A stretch of DNA of 63,803 nucleotides from Acidobacteriota bacterium (GTDB lineage: Bacteria > Acidobacteriota > Terriglobia > Bryobacterales > Bryobacteraceae). The stretch is taken from the NCBI GenBank assembly GCA_026394055.1, contig JAPKYZ010000086.1, forward strand, positions 1-63,803, in the 5' to 3' direction. A model generated the notes under the pieces. That model was not told the DNA's origin. It was given only the letters and a program-made list of their open reading frames with translations, and did no database searches. Made by a program: the position numbers and the translations under genes. This document shows, piece after piece, positions 16,359-24,884 of the stretch (positions within the stretch are counted from its first letter, which is position 1; the number at the start of each line of letters is the position of its first letter).

Positions 16359-17113
16359 CGGTTGTGGACCCCGGCGCTCCGGCGGCACTGGGCGGCCTGA
16401 TAGAGCAAGATCGAAGCCGCCACCGCGGCGTTCAAGGACTCGACGCGGCCGGTGGGGATACGGACGGGGGTCGCCGAGCCCAGCAGCGCCGGAGACACGC
16501 CATGCGCCTCACTGCCCACCGCCAGGGCACACGGTTGGGCCCAGTCGACCTCAGCCGCCGCCGCGCCTTCGTGCGGGTGGGCGGCATAGAGCTTCAAAGG
16601 CAGTTCGTGGTTACCGGCCAGGGTCGGGAGCCGGAAACTCGACCCCGCTGACGCTCGCAGCAGCTTTGGATTCCGCACGCTGACGGATCCCTGCCGGAAC
16701 ACCACGCCCGTCGCCCCAAATGCTTCCGCAGAGCGCAGGATGGTGCCCGCATTGCCCGGGTCCTGCACGCCATCAAGGACCACCACCAGCGCCGGTGGAG
16801 CCAGCAGATCGGCCAGGGTCCACGAAGGCCAGCGCACCAGCGCGATGACGCCGGGGCTCGATTCGGTGGAGGCCACTTGCCGCAGCACTGTCTCCGGCAC
16901 ATCGATCCGCCGGACGCGCGCTGCGGGGGCGTCCCAGTCAGCTGGGGCGAGCATCATTTCCACCACCGCCGGGCCGCGGAGCGCCTCTTTCAGCAGATGC
17001 CGGCCTTCGATCACGGTGAGGCCTTCGGGCGTCGGCTCCGCTTTCTCAAGCGCACGCCGGACCTCTTTCAGCAGTGGATGGCGGACACTCAAAATCGACT
17101 CGCGCGCGGGCAT
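16355..17113 (-). CDS. SpoU/TrmH-family RNA 2'-O-methyltransferase
   Basis: A SPOUT methyltransferase that would methylate ribose 2'-OH of rRNA or tRNA. The N-terminal substrate-binding part (VRHPLLKEVRRAL, VIEGRHLLKEAL) is followed by the three SpoU motifs: VVLDGVQDPGNAGTILRSAE, AVGSEAHGVS and IPTGRVESLNAAVAASILLY. The trefoil-knot SAM site is complete. The reading frame is open up to 17278, but the first 55 residues are low-complexity and overlap the divergent ydcF-like gene; the ATG at 17113 starts just before the conserved region and is preferred. The exact RNA target is not predictable. Confidence 0.88.
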   Translation of the reverse strand: MPARESILSVRHPLLKEVRRALEKAEPTPEGLTVIEGRHLLKEALRGPAVVEMMLAPADWDAPAARVRRIDVPETVLRQVASTESSPGVIALVRWPSWTLADLLAPPALVVVLDGVQDPGNAGTILRSAEAFGATGVVFRQGSVSVRNPKLLRASAGSSFRLPTLAGNHELPLKLYAAHPHEGAAAAEVDWAQPCALAVGSEAHGVSPALLGSATPVRIPTGRVESLNAAVAASILLYQAAQCRRSAGVHNR

Positions 17114-17261
17114 CGCCTTGAGGTTAGCATCGCCGCCCATGAGCAGAGCCTGGGCGGCGGCTGCGGCACGTATGGTGGCCGAGGTGGCGTCTTGAGGCGG
17201 GCCGGAGCTGTGGCTGGGGACCGCCGGTCCGACAGCGCTAAAATCAAGATCTCCCAACTGC

Positions 17262-17837
17262 ATGAAACGTCTGCTCATCGCCGCGGCTGGAGTGTTCTTG
17301 CTGATCGGGTTTTCCGCCTTGGCCTGGGCGACGGTGGAGGTCTACCGTCAATCGACGCGAGAGGAAGCCCAGCCCGCCGACGCCATCGTGGTGCTGGGTG
17401 CGGCCGAGTATCGGGGCAAGCCCTCGCCCGTGCTGCGGGCGCGGCTGGACCATGCCTTGGAGCTCTACACCAAGGGTCTGGCGCCGCTGATCGTCACCAC
17501 CGGCGGGTCTGGGGAGGGGTCACGGTTTACCGAAGCCGAAGCCGGCCGTGACTATCTGGTCCGGCACGGCGTCCCATCGGAAAACATCATTCTGGAAACC
17601 GATGGCACCACTACGCTCCAATCCATTGCCGCCGTGGCCGAGATTCTGGACCGCAGCAATCTCAAAAGCTGCATCGTGGTCAGCGACGGCTATCATCTGT
17701 TCCGCGCCAAGAAGATGCTGGAGGTGCACGGCCTAAAAGTCTACGGGTCGCCCCGCCATGGCGGCGGAAGCGACCCGTGGTTATACATCCGGCAAGCCGC
17801 CGGGCTGTGGTTGTGGGTGTTGAACCTGTCGCGCTAA
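17262..17837 (+). CDS. YdcF-family (DUF218) membrane-anchored protein
   Basis: A 191-residue protein with one N-terminal membrane segment (about residues 3-22) and a DUF218/YdcF Rossmann-like domain. The characteristic ADAIVVLG, IVTTGGSGEG, TTTLQS and IVVSDGYHLFRA motifs are present. Members such as SanA/ElyC affect envelope polysaccharide or peptidoglycan precursor handling; the exact reaction is unsettled. It is divergent from the RNA methyltransferase with about 150 bp between the chosen starts, and is followed by a long hairpin. Confidence 0.85.
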   Translation: MKRLLIAAAGVFLLIGFSALAWATVEVYRQSTREEAQPADAIVVLGAAEYRGKPSPVLRARLDHALELYTKGLAPLIVTTGGSGEGSRFTEAEAGRDYLVRHGVPSENIILETDGTTTLQSIAAVAEILDRSNLKSCIVVSDGYHLFRAKKMLEVHGLKVYGSPRHGGGSDPWLYIRQAAGLWLWVLNLSR

Positions 17838-17888
17838 GTTCGGACCAGCGCCGTCTACCGCTTAAGCTGCAGGTTTCGGCCTCGGGCC

Positions 17889-17955
17889 AGCCCCATGCGT
17901 AATCTTGGGGCTTTTCCGGGTTCGCGCAAAAAGCCCCAAGCTCACGCATGGGGCT
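17889..17955. terminator. Long near-perfect hairpin, bidirectional terminator
   Basis: Arms 17889-17915 and 17929-17955 pair over 27 positions with only two mismatches around a 13-nt loop. The inner end of each arm reads GGGGCTTTT on its own strand, giving a G/C stem followed by a U-tract in both directions. It lies between the convergent ydcF-like and Dabb genes, as expected for a shared terminator. The stem is much longer than most terminators, so a repeat-element origin is possible. Confidence 0.65.
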
Positions 17956-18005
17956 GAGTTACGACCCCGAAGCAGCCCCCGAGCTCCCGCATAGAGGCAG
18001 GCAGC

Positions 18006-18443
18006 CTACTGGCCGAGGATGTCGATGGTGGTGGTGCCGGCCACGCGGACCTTTTCGTAGGCCGCCATCCACTCCTTGTGGAAGGGATGATCGGCGTAGG
18101 CCTTCAGCGAATCCGGGCCATCCATTTCCATGCAGACGCCGTGCTTGCGCTGCAGGCGCGTGATGTCGCCGGTGGCCTTGGGGTCGCCCGCCATCAGCTT
18201 CTTGCGAGACTCGGCATCGGGGGTAAACAGGTTCAAGGTGGAGCGCAGCTTGCCGTGCCACACCTTGGTGATCGACGGGATCTTGCCGGGCAGGGCATCG
18301 GTGGCCGTGCCAAAGGCTTTCCATTCCGCGTCCGTCGCCGTCTCAATGACGGTGAAGGCAAAGCAGTGCATCATCTTTTTTTCGCCGGCCGAAACAGTCA
18401 TGCAGGCCGCGAGCGCAAGGGTAAGGAGAGTGCAGGTACGCAT
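18006..18443 (-). CDS. Exported Dabb (stress-responsive A/B barrel) domain protein
   Basis: A 145-residue protein with a signal peptide (MRTCTLLTLALAACMTVSAG) and a single dimeric alpha/beta-barrel domain of the Dabb type, recognisable by the HCFAFTV opening strand, the helix EWKAFGTATDALPGKIPSI, the strand VWHGKL and the closing helix YADHPFHKEWMAAYEKV. Dabb proteins have varied, mostly unproven roles. A GTG nine bases upstream (18452) is an alternative start. It is convergent with the ydcF-like gene. Confidence 0.7.
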   Translation of the reverse strand: MRTCTLLTLALAACMTVSAGEKKMMHCFAFTVIETATDAEWKAFGTATDALPGKIPSITKVWHGKLRSTLNLFTPDAESRKKLMAGDPKATGDITRLQRKHGVCMEMDGPDSLKAYADHPFHKEWMAAYEKVRVAGTTTIDILGQ

Positions 18444-18461
18444 CAGAATCACGATACCAAC

Positions 18462-18493
18462 AAAAAAATGGCGGCTGGAATGTTCCAGCCGCC
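18462..18493 (-). terminator. Intrinsic terminator of the PEP-CTERM gene
   Basis: GGCGGCTGGAA-TG-TTCCAGCCGCC (18470-18493) is a perfect 11-bp stem. On the minus strand it is followed by CA and seven Ts (A run at 18462-18468). It stands directly behind the PEP-CTERM gene. Confidence 0.88.
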
Positions 18494-18516
18494 TCGAGGT
18501 TCAAAACAAAAGCTGA

Positions 18517-19989
18517 CTAAGCGCGCATCCGGCGATACGCCAAGGCCGCCAGGCCCATCCCCAACATCAGGTAGGTCGACGGTTCCGGCACAGGGCTGGC
18601 CGGATCGAAGATCGCCTTGATGCTGAGCGACGCGGCGCCGGAGGCAAAGTCCAGCAGCACCGGGTACGCCGTCGGATCCGATCCGTCCACCGGCGTCTTC
18701 AGCTTCAGCGTGAACTCCTTCACGCCCGAGCCGAACGCGTAGCTGCCCTTCGCCTTAAGGCTGGTGGTGAACGCTCCGCCAATGTAGAGATCCGCGTCCG
18801 CGCAGAACGAACACAGCTCAACGGAGATGAACTCGGTGTCCACTTCGTACTCGTAGGTGGAAGCGGGCGGGTCGTACCAGCGGCGCGGAGTCGGGTCCGG
18901 AAACTCGTACTGGCCGGGGGCCGGCACGAAGGGCAGAATCGGGTTATCTTCCGTCTCGCCGACCGCGAATTCGCCCACGCCGCCAAAGGCAAACATGAAC
19001 GTTGCGTAGTCGTCCGGATTCGCCGCCGACTCGACCGACGTCTCGCCATCACCACCGCTCTCGCCAAAGGTGCCGTCCCACTGGCCCAGCGAATAGAGAC
19101 TACCTGGCTTCGCCGTACCATCCGCGTTCGCCACCCCGACCTGTTGCAGCGCCGCCAGCGCCGAAGGCTTATTGGCCGCCGAGCCGTAGAAGATGTTGAA
19201 TGTCTTGGAATCGCCCGGTGCGAGATCGCCAAAAGCGAAATCAAACACCGAACCATGGTCCCAACTGCCACCCTCCGCGAAACCGAGCTTGTCAAAGTCA
19301 GTGTTCACCGACACTGACCCATCGGCAATAGGGTTGCCATCCGCATCGTAAGCCGTGCCGTCCACCCAACCAGCGCCGGACCGGGGGTCCGACGACGCGA
19401 AGCCGTTGTTGCTGGCGTAGCGGACCTTGCCGCCGTTGGCTTCCAGATTCTGGACCACGCCCACGTGCGTAACCAGCTCGTCAAACACGTGCGGCGGAAT
19501 ATCCCAATCCATGGCCCGGCGGTAGACCAGATCGCCAAACGTATCGGTGAGCGACGTGTTCTTCACCGTCACCTGCGCCATAAAAAGATCCGGCGCCAGT
19601 GACGGGCCATAGTTCTGCGTCACCACCACGTCGGTCCCAGCGATGCGGACGCTGGAGGAGGCCGTATTGCCGACCGAGCCAAACACCCCATCCGTATAGC
19701 CGCCGGAACCGGAAGCTTGGTTGGCAAAGGCAGCGTAGCGTGTGCCATCGCTGGCCGTCACCGCCGCGCCCCAGCCCTCGCAAGGGCAGCCGGGTGAAGT
19801 CGAGTCACCCACTCCTGTCCGCCAGACGCCATACAGGTTATAGCCATCTGGCCCCAGACCATAGAAATTGAGCTGCCCCGCGTCGTTGACGCCCAGTGAA
19901 GTGTTGCCGGTGGTGATCACCGCGCCTCCGAACATGGCGGTGCTCAAGCTGATCGAGACTAAACCAGCAAGTGCAATAAATCTTCTCAT
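18517..19989 (-). CDS. PEP-CTERM-anchored extracellular protein
   Basis: A 490-residue secreted protein with signal peptide (RRFIALAGLVSISLSTAMFG) and a C-terminal PEP-CTERM sorting tag: VPEPSTYLML, a hydrophobic stretch and the basic end YRRMRA, the signal read by exosortase in exopolysaccharide-producing bacteria. The body is beta-rich, acidic and Asp/Gly-rich with no recognisable enzyme motif; a CSFCADADLY segment is the only cysteine pair of note. The start is the ATG at 19989, which has a strong AGGAGG Shine-Dalgarno 4 nt upstream. No exosortase gene is in the window. The 5' leader contains a G-tract repeat and the gene ends in a strong terminator. Confidence 0.88.
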   Translation of the reverse strand: MRRFIALAGLVSISLSTAMFGGAVITTGNTSLGVNDAGQLNFYGLGPDGYNLYGVWRTGVGDSTSPGCPCEGWGAAVTASDGTRYAAFANQASGSGGYTDGVFGSVGNTASSSVRIAGTDVVVTQNYGPSLAPDLFMAQVTVKNTSLTDTFGDLVYRRAMDWDIPPHVFDELVTHVGVVQNLEANGGKVRYASNNGFASSDPRSGAGWVDGTAYDADGNPIADGSVSVNTDFDKLGFAEGGSWDHGSVFDFAFGDLAPGDSKTFNIFYGSAANKPSALAALQQVGVANADGTAKPGSLYSLGQWDGTFGESGGDGETSVESAANPDDYATFMFAFGGVGEFAVGETEDNPILPFVPAPGQYEFPDPTPRRWYDPPASTYEYEVDTEFISVELCSFCADADLYIGGAFTTSLKAKGSYAFGSGVKEFTLKLKTPVDGSDPTAYPVLLDFASGAASLSIKAIFDPASPVPEPSTYLMLGMGLAALAYRRMRA

Positions 19990-20020
19990 CCGTCCTCCTA
20001 AAGTTTCCCCATCTACGCAA

Positions 20021-20038
20021 CCACCCCACCCCACCCCG
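20021..20038 (-). repeat. GGGGT tandem tract in PEP-CTERM leader
   Basis: On the minus strand the leader of the PEP-CTERM gene reads GGGGTGGGGTGGGGTGG, about 30 bp before the start codon and just upstream of the AGGAGG ribosome-binding site. Four closely spaced G-runs could form a two-tetrad G-quadruplex in the mRNA. Confidence 0.6.
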
Positions 20039-20181
20039 CAGTTTCGTGATCGCTCAGGAAACCTGGGTTAAGATGAGGTGAATCGTACAGCTAGCGCAAT
20101 CAGTCTAGTCCAAAACGTCGGCTTGTGGCACACGAATCGATCGCTCGCACGAGATGGAAAGTACTATTCCAAGGAGAAATG

Positions 20182-20556
20182 ATGGCCATACAACGACTGG
20201 CAGTCCTGGTACTAGTAGCCTGTGCTGCCGCCGGGGCCTACTTTTTTGGGGTGCGACCGGACACCGCCACCAGTAGCGGCTTCCACGCGGTCTTCCTCGA
20301 AAACAACTTGGTGGTGATTGGCCAACTATCGGGCTACGGAGGGCGGCACCCGGTGCTGAAAGACGTCTTCTACGTCCGCCAGAACGTCAACCCGGAAACC
20401 AAAGCCGTCTCCAACGTCCTAGTCCGCCGCGGCGGCGAATGGCACGGCCCAGACCGCATGGTGATCAATCCTGACCACATCCTGTTTATTGAGCCGGTGT
20501 CGAAGGGGTCGAGGGTGGATCAGTTGATCCAGGAAGTGAAATCGAAGGGCCAGTAA
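20182..20556 (+). CDS. Small membrane-anchored protein of unknown function
   Basis: A 124-residue protein with one N-terminal hydrophobic segment (about residues 5-20, MAIQRLAVLVLVACAAAGAY) followed by a soluble, probably extracytoplasmic domain of about 100 residues. I do not recognise the family. The soluble part has conserved-looking GFHAVFLENNLVVIGQL and ILFIEPVSKGS stretches, suggesting a small beta fold. The ATG at 20182 has AAGGAG with 5-nt spacing; an ATG three bases earlier is too close to the ribosome-binding site. It is convergent with the tRNA gene 13 bp downstream. Confidence 0.7.
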   Translation: MAIQRLAVLVLVACAAAGAYFFGVRPDTATSSGFHAVFLENNLVVIGQLSGYGGRHPVLKDVFYVRQNVNPETKAVSNVLVRRGGEWHGPDRMVINPDHILFIEPVSKGSRVDQLIQEVKSKGQ

Positions 20557-20569
20557 GGCCAGGGTGTGA

Positions 20570-20643
20570 TGGAGCGGGTGACGGGAATCGAACCCGTGTG
20601 GGTAGCTTGGAAGGCTACTGCCCGACCATTAGGCCACACCCGC
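20570..20643 (-). tRNA. tRNA-Gly(TCC)
   Basis: A complete cloverleaf on the minus strand. The 7-bp acceptor stem pairs GCGGGTG (5' end at 20643) with CACCCGC, followed by discriminator T and an encoded CCA (20570-20572). The anticodon loop CTTCCAA (complement of 20607-20613) gives anticodon TCC, reading GGA/GGG glycine codons. The T-arm carries GGTTCGATTCC. Confidence 0.95.
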
Positions 20644-20803
20644 AATCCTTTTTTGATTCTATCACCGGCACCCGGCCCGTGGCGGCTGGCGTTCGCCCCT
20701 GAAAACATTGGCGGGCGGGAAAATTCATGGAAAAGCCGTTGCCTGGGGGGCGGATTTGGGGGTAAGATCACAGTTGTTCGATGGAGAAGAAAAGGAGAAG
20801 AAC

Positions 20804-21319
20804 ATGACCCCTGAAGTTGCGTTGCAGTTTCTACACGTGCAGTTGGAGCAGTACATGCGGGAGCGCGAGACCACGCGCAAGGTGCTGGCGGCACTGCCGG
20901 ATTCCGGCGCTGGGTACAAGCCGGACCCCAAGAGCCGGCCGGCGTTTGAGCTGGCGTTCCACATCGCTTATGCCGACAAGGCGTTTTTGGACTTCATGGT
21001 CACTGGCACGTTCCCGATGACCGAAAATGCAGCCGAGTATGGTGTCACCAAGCCGTCGGAGGTGGCTCCCTGGTACATGAAGGTGACTGATGAGGCGCTC
21101 GCCAAAGTGCGCACTCTGTCCGGCGAGGACGCGGCCAAGATTCTGGATTTCTTTGGCGCCTTCCAGATGCCGGCGGCTGCTTACACGACATTTTTGCTGA
21201 ACCACAGCATTCACCACCGCGGGCAGCTCTCGGTCTATCTGCGGCCGGCGGGCGGGTTGGTGCCGTCGATCTATGGCGGCAGTGCGGACGAGCCCTGGCA
21301 GGGTAGCGCGAGCGCCTAA
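20804..21319 (+). CDS. DinB-family protein
   Basis: A 171-residue four-helix-bundle protein of the DinB/YfiT type. The three metal-ligand histidines are visible: one in ELAFHIAYADKAF and the pair in NHSIHHRGQL, the family hallmark. Characterised relatives are thiol-dependent S-transferases or have unknown activity. The ATG at 20804 is chosen because AAAGGAG precedes it by 6 nt and the fold begins with MTPEVALQFLHVQLEQY; the longer reading frame from 20708 is not needed. Confidence 0.88.
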   Translation: MTPEVALQFLHVQLEQYMRERETTRKVLAALPDSGAGYKPDPKSRPAFELAFHIAYADKAFLDFMVTGTFPMTENAAEYGVTKPSEVAPWYMKVTDEALAKVRTLSGEDAAKILDFFGAFQMPAAAYTTFLLNHSIHHRGQLSVYLRPAGGLVPSIYGGSADEPWQGSASA

Positions 21320-21372
21320 CCGGCCACGGAAACCGCCGCAGCGGGCCGCCAGAGCCTCGGAGGGCCGGCGGC

Positions 21373-21386
21373 CTGCTGCACAGCAG
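21373..21386. terminator. Short palindrome between DinB and DnaC-like genes
   Basis: CTGCTG-CA-CAGCAG followed by TTTC on the plus strand lies in the 111-bp gap between the convergent genes. It is a weak candidate terminator for the DinB gene. Confidence 0.25.
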
Positions 21387-21430
21387 TTTCAGTTGTGGCG
21401 GCTTCAGGTTACAGCGGTTTGGGAAGGAAG

Positions 21431-22222
21431 CTAGGCGCCTTTGCCGAACAGGGATCCGGCCGTTCGGCCGCCCCGGATTCGGTAGTCGTCCACCTGCGGC
21501 ATCTTCATCACCTTACACATCTCGAACAAGCGGCTGCGGGCTCGAGCGCCGATGCGCTGGCCCAGCGTATCGCGATACTCCATGCGGCCGGCCTCAGACT
21601 TTTGCACCACCATGCTGCCAGCATCGGCATCGGCCAGGTTGGTGGTGACCAGCGTCGGCTTACGGTGATTGCAGCGCCAGGTGACGATGGAGGTGACGGT
21701 ATCCTCCACCCAATCACTGACGCGGTGGGCACCTAAGTCATCGAGCAGCAGAATCTCGGCATCGAGCACGGAGCGGTAGGCTTCACGATCGCTGGACCCG
21801 GCCATTGGGTCATAGCTGGACCGGATGCGTTCCAGCAGGTTCTGGTAGTCGAAGAAAAGGCCGTCAAAGCCGCGCTGCAGCAACGCTCGCAGAACCGCCA
21901 CGGCCAGGTGCGTTTTGCCTACGCCGGGGTCGCCAATGAACAGCAGACCAGGCTTATCGGTGGCGGGAAAGTTGCGGATGTAGGCCCGGACGTCCAGCAA
22001 CACTTTGCCCATCGAATTCTCGGCCATCGGGTTGTTGGCGGGTAGCAGGAAATTGTCGACGGAGGCATTTTCATAAAGCGGTGGAATCATGGCCGCCGAC
22101 AGCGCGGCTTCGGCCCGCACCACTTGCTGACAGGTGCAGCGCGCCGCCGCCGACATCCCGTCCCGCTCGACCACCCGCCACCCGGACCCGCCACAGATTT
22201 CACACGTCATCGTTGCTGCCAT
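21431..22222 (-). CDS. DnaC/IstB-like ATPase with N-terminal zinc finger
   Basis: A 263-residue AAA+ ATPase of the helicase-loader type. An N-terminal CEICGGSGW...CTCQ motif should bind zinc, followed by an AAA+ core with Walker A GDPGVGKTHLA, Walker B EILLLDDLGA, sensor 1 LVTTNL and the arginine finger region QRIGARARSRLFEM. It resembles DnaC/DnaI replicative helicase loaders and the IstB transposition ATPase; no IstA transposase is nearby, so the loader role is preferred. The start is taken at 22222 (MAATMTCEICG); the frame stays open 15 codons further. Confidence 0.82.
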   Translation of the reverse strand: MAATMTCEICGGSGWRVVERDGMSAAARCTCQQVVRAEAALSAAMIPPLYENASVDNFLLPANNPMAENSMGKVLLDVRAYIRNFPATDKPGLLFIGDPGVGKTHLAVAVLRALLQRGFDGLFFDYQNLLERIRSSYDPMAGSSDREAYRSVLDAEILLLDDLGAHRVSDWVEDTVTSIVTWRCNHRKPTLVTTNLADADAGSMVVQKSEAGRMEYRDTLGQRIGARARSRLFEMCKVMKMPQVDDYRIRGGRTAGSLFGKGA

Positions 22223-22288
22223 CTCACCGCCTATCTCCATTGTCGGCTGGAATGGCCGCTCGCGCACGCCTCGGCCGCTGTCGGCCGC

Positions 22289-23407
22289 CTAGCGCGGGCG
22301 TTGGTCCCAGGCCTTGATCGGCGTCGAGAGCGTGCCCAGGCCCTCCACTTCAATCGAGACCACGTCGCCCGGCTTCAAGAACTTCTGCCGTTCGCTCCCC
22401 GTTCCGGCCGGGGTTCCGGTGGAGATGACATCGCCGGGGTAGAGGGTCAGGATCTGCGATAGATACGTGATCATGTGCTGCTCATTCCAGATCAGCTCCT
22501 TGGTGCTGCCTTCCTGCATCACTTCGCCGTTCACTTTGGTGGTGATGCGGAGGTTGGCGGGGTCCGCCACAAACTCTTTGGGGACGATGAAGGGACCGAA
22601 GGGGGCTCCGCGGTCGATACTTTTGCCTTCAAACCAGTTGGGCCCGCCGAACATGGAGACCTGACGCCGCGGTGCGCCGCCACGGTCGCTGACATCGTAC
22701 ATGATGCTGTACCCGAAGACGTGGTCGTGCGCCTTGGCGCCATCCACCAGGCGGGTTTCCTTGCCCATCACGATGGCCATCTCGCCTTCCCAGTCGATCC
22801 GCGTGCGGCCGGGCGGGATGTAGTAGGCTTCGCCGGGATCAATGATGCAGGAGCGCGGTGATTTGGCGAAGAAGATGGGCGCATCACGGTCGGGCACGAT
22901 CTGCGCGGCGGCTGCCGCGTTGAAGCCGCCCGCTGCGCCGGGTCCACCAGCACCACCGCCGGGTCCGGCCTGCGGTGGGCGAGCACCGGGCGCACCCATG
23001 CCTTCCGCGTGCAGCTTGTAGTTGGCGGCGGCGGCCAGCACGTTCCAGGGGTACTTAATCGGCGCCTTGTAGCTCACCTTCGCCGGATCAAAAGCAAACG
23101 GCAGGCCGGCCGGCGGAGTGGCTTTGAAAAAGTTCGCGATCTGGTAGAGCCGCGGCGACAACTGATCGTACTGCTCGATCAAGCTGCGCATGTCCGCCGG
23201 GATCGACACGGGCTTCAGCTTCGCCTTGCGCGCCACGTGCGCATTGGCCTCGGCGAGGTCGACAATGCGGTCTGCCACCACCATCCCCAGCCGCGTGCGG
23301 CCCTGCGCCTCAAAGGTGGCCAGCTTAAAGGGAGTCTCCGGCTTGGCAGCGGGTTCGGCGGCTAACAGCAGCCCCGGCACAAGAGCAATGACGGATCGGC
23401 GTAACAT
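22289..23407 (-). CDS. Exported fumarylacetoacetate hydrolase family protein
   Basis: A 372-residue protein with a short signal peptide (MLRRSVIALVPGLLLAAEPA) and a C-terminal FAH catalytic domain (from about 115). The metal-binding DWEGEMAIVMGK, the FGYSIMYDVSDR segment and GDVISTGTPAGTG are typical for this family, which cleaves C-C bonds of beta-diketo acids or decarboxylates/isomerises oxo acids. An insertion rich in Gly, Pro and Ala (about 137-165) interrupts the domain near its start. A periplasmic location is unusual for the family. It follows the methyltransferase gene by 62 bp in the same direction. Confidence 0.85.
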   Translation of the reverse strand: MLRRSVIALVPGLLLAAEPAAKPETPFKLATFEAQGRTRLGMVVADRIVDLAEANAHVARKAKLKPVSIPADMRSLIEQYDQLSPRLYQIANFFKATPPAGLPFAFDPAKVSYKAPIKYPWNVLAAAANYKLHAEGMGAPGARPPQAGPGGGAGGPGAAGGFNAAAAAQIVPDRDAPIFFAKSPRSCIIDPGEAYYIPPGRTRIDWEGEMAIVMGKETRLVDGAKAHDHVFGYSIMYDVSDRGGAPRRQVSMFGGPNWFEGKSIDRGAPFGPFIVPKEFVADPANLRITTKVNGEVMQEGSTKELIWNEQHMITYLSQILTLYPGDVISTGTPAGTGSERQKFLKPGDVVSIEVEGLGTLSTPIKAWDQRPR

Positions 23408-23469
23408 GACTGCCGATCATAACGGCCCTGTCCCATACGGCGCAACTTCTCGCCGCCGGACCGGAGTGT

Positions 23470-24012
23470 CTAACTGGCCCGCCAGAACAGATAAGCCGCC
23501 CCCAGCAGAAAGCCGAGCAGGGCTTGATACTCCTGATTTTTGCGGTAGACCTTCCAGTCGAACGCGCCCGGTTGCGGGTCTTCCGGCAGCTTGGGGAAGA
23601 TCATCGGCACTTTGGCCGCGTATGCTTCGAAGTCCGGAAATAGCTTCGCCAGGTGCTGCTGCTCGAGCTCGATCACCGGTAGATAGACGCAGTAAAAGAC
23701 GGAGCTGAACAACACGGCCAGGGCCGGACGTTTGGCCGCTACGGCCAAGCCCAACGCCACCAGCAGCGTCCCCAGATAAAGCGGGTTCCGCGTGTAGGCG
23801 TAGGGTCCGGAGCGGGCCAGCGTCTGGTTCTTCCTCAAGTGGCCCGCGGCCCAACCACGCAGCCACAGGCCGACGCCGGCGATCGGCAGGCCCCAGAAAA
23901 AGGTGCGCAGCGTGGGCTGGGCCATGTAGGCAAAGGCGGCCACCAGCAGGAAGCCGGTGGGCACACGAAGTTTCGCGACGCGGTCAGCGTAGGCTTTCGG
24001 AAATCGGCTCAA
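23470..24012 (-). CDS. Isoprenylcysteine-carboxylmethyltransferase-like membrane protein
   Basis: A 180-residue integral membrane methyltransferase of the ICMT/PEMT family with about four or five hydrophobic segments. The SAM-binding core is seen in GPYAYTRNPLYLGTLLVALG, followed by the family motif with E...HL..LFPDFEAYAAKV. Bacterial members methylate lipids or small hydrophobic molecules; the substrate here is unknown. The start codon is TTG at 24012, overlapping the TGA of the upstream glycosyltransferase (TTGA at 24009-24012), which ties it to the lipopolysaccharide-core operon. Confidence 0.82.
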   Translation of the reverse strand: MSRFPKAYADRVAKLRVPTGFLLVAAFAYMAQPTLRTFFWGLPIAGVGLWLRGWAAGHLRKNQTLARSGPYAYTRNPLYLGTLLVALGLAVAAKRPALAVLFSSVFYCVYLPVIELEQQHLAKLFPDFEAYAAKVPMIFPKLPEDPQPGAFDWKVYRKNQEYQALLGFLLGAAYLFWRAS

Positions 24013-24884
24013 ACTTTATCCTCGAGAACTCTCTTGAGAGCATCCCATACCGCGCCGGGAGAGATGGCGCGCATGGCGGGGTCAATCTCCGCGCCCCGGC
24101 GGTAGGTCGTGATGGCGGAAGGGTCGCGGAGGACCGTGAAGGTGCCACCGTAGGGACCATTGCGCTCCGGGTCAGTGGGGCCAAAAATGGCGACCCCCGG
24201 CTTACCCAGCGCCGCCGCCAAATGCAGGGGTCCGCTATCGACTCCGACCACTGCCGTCGCCCGGCGCGTGGCGTCGATCAGGCCCGCAATGCTCGATTCA
24301 TGGTCGAACCCGCCACCGGGCGGCCCATTCAACACCAGCGGCACGGGCAGCAGCGAACGCATCTGATCAAAAAACTCGCGCGGCCACTGCTTGGACCGCC
24401 AGCCCGCTTCCGGGCTCGCCAGCACAAAGGGGCCATCGGGCAAACGGCCTTCCGGCCGGCCGGCGGGTAAGGGAAATTCTGGCGGACCGGATGCACCGAC
24501 GAGATGGCGGTACTGGTCGACCACATGGCCGGTGGGCCGCACGATTGCCTGTGAGTAGAACCAGCCTGCCGGCCCTTCGCGCGGGTCCGCAAAGCCAGTG
24601 ACGTCGCCACTGGCCCAGCGGGCCACCACGGCTGATTTGATCAAGCCCTGCAGATCGTAAGCCCGCGAGAAGCCCCGCAGTTGCGGCAGCGCGGTCAAGA
24701 CACTGTGGCGGGAGCGCCGGTCGAACTCGATGGCCGGGATCGTCGCCAGCAGCGGACGCCAGCGCGGCTCGATCACCCAGGTGACGTCTGCGCCCTGCCG
24801 TTGCAGAAAGGTGGCGGCGGGTAGTGCGTGGATCACATCGCCCATGGCCCCCATGCGGACCACCAGTACGCGCTCAGCGGCCAT
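24009..24884 (-). CDS. Glycosyltransferase family 9 protein (heptosyltransferase type)
   Basis: A 291-residue GT-B enzyme of the ADP-heptose:LPS heptosyltransferase family. The N-terminal VVRMGAMGDVIHALPA glycine loop and the C-terminal nucleotide-sugar site VGVDSGPLHLAAALGKPGVA with FGPTDPERNGPYG are present. It most resembles WaaC/RfaC-type enzymes that attach heptose to the Kdo region of lipid A-core at the inner membrane face. Its start lies inside the end of the nucleotidyltransferase-like gene (11-bp overlap), so it is translated from a coupled mRNA. Confidence 0.85.
   Translation of the reverse strand: MAAERVLVVRMGAMGDVIHALPAATFLQRQGADVTWVIEPRWRPLLATIPAIEFDRRSRHSVLTALPQLRGFSRAYDLQGLIKSAVVARWASGDVTGFADPREGPAGWFYSQAIVRPTGHVVDQYRHLVGASGPPEFPLPAGRPEGRLPDGPFVLASPEAGWRSKQWPREFFDQMRSLLPVPLVLNGPPGGGFDHESSIAGLIDATRRATAVVGVDSGPLHLAAALGKPGVAIFGPTDPERNGPYGGTFTVLRDPSAITTYRRGAEIDPAMRAISPGAVWDALKRVLEDKV

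Noticed and set aside
21431..22222. IS21-type IstB transposition gene
   Set aside because: The ATPase could be IstB-like, but no IstA transposase or terminal repeats flank it and it has a zinc finger as in helicase loaders.
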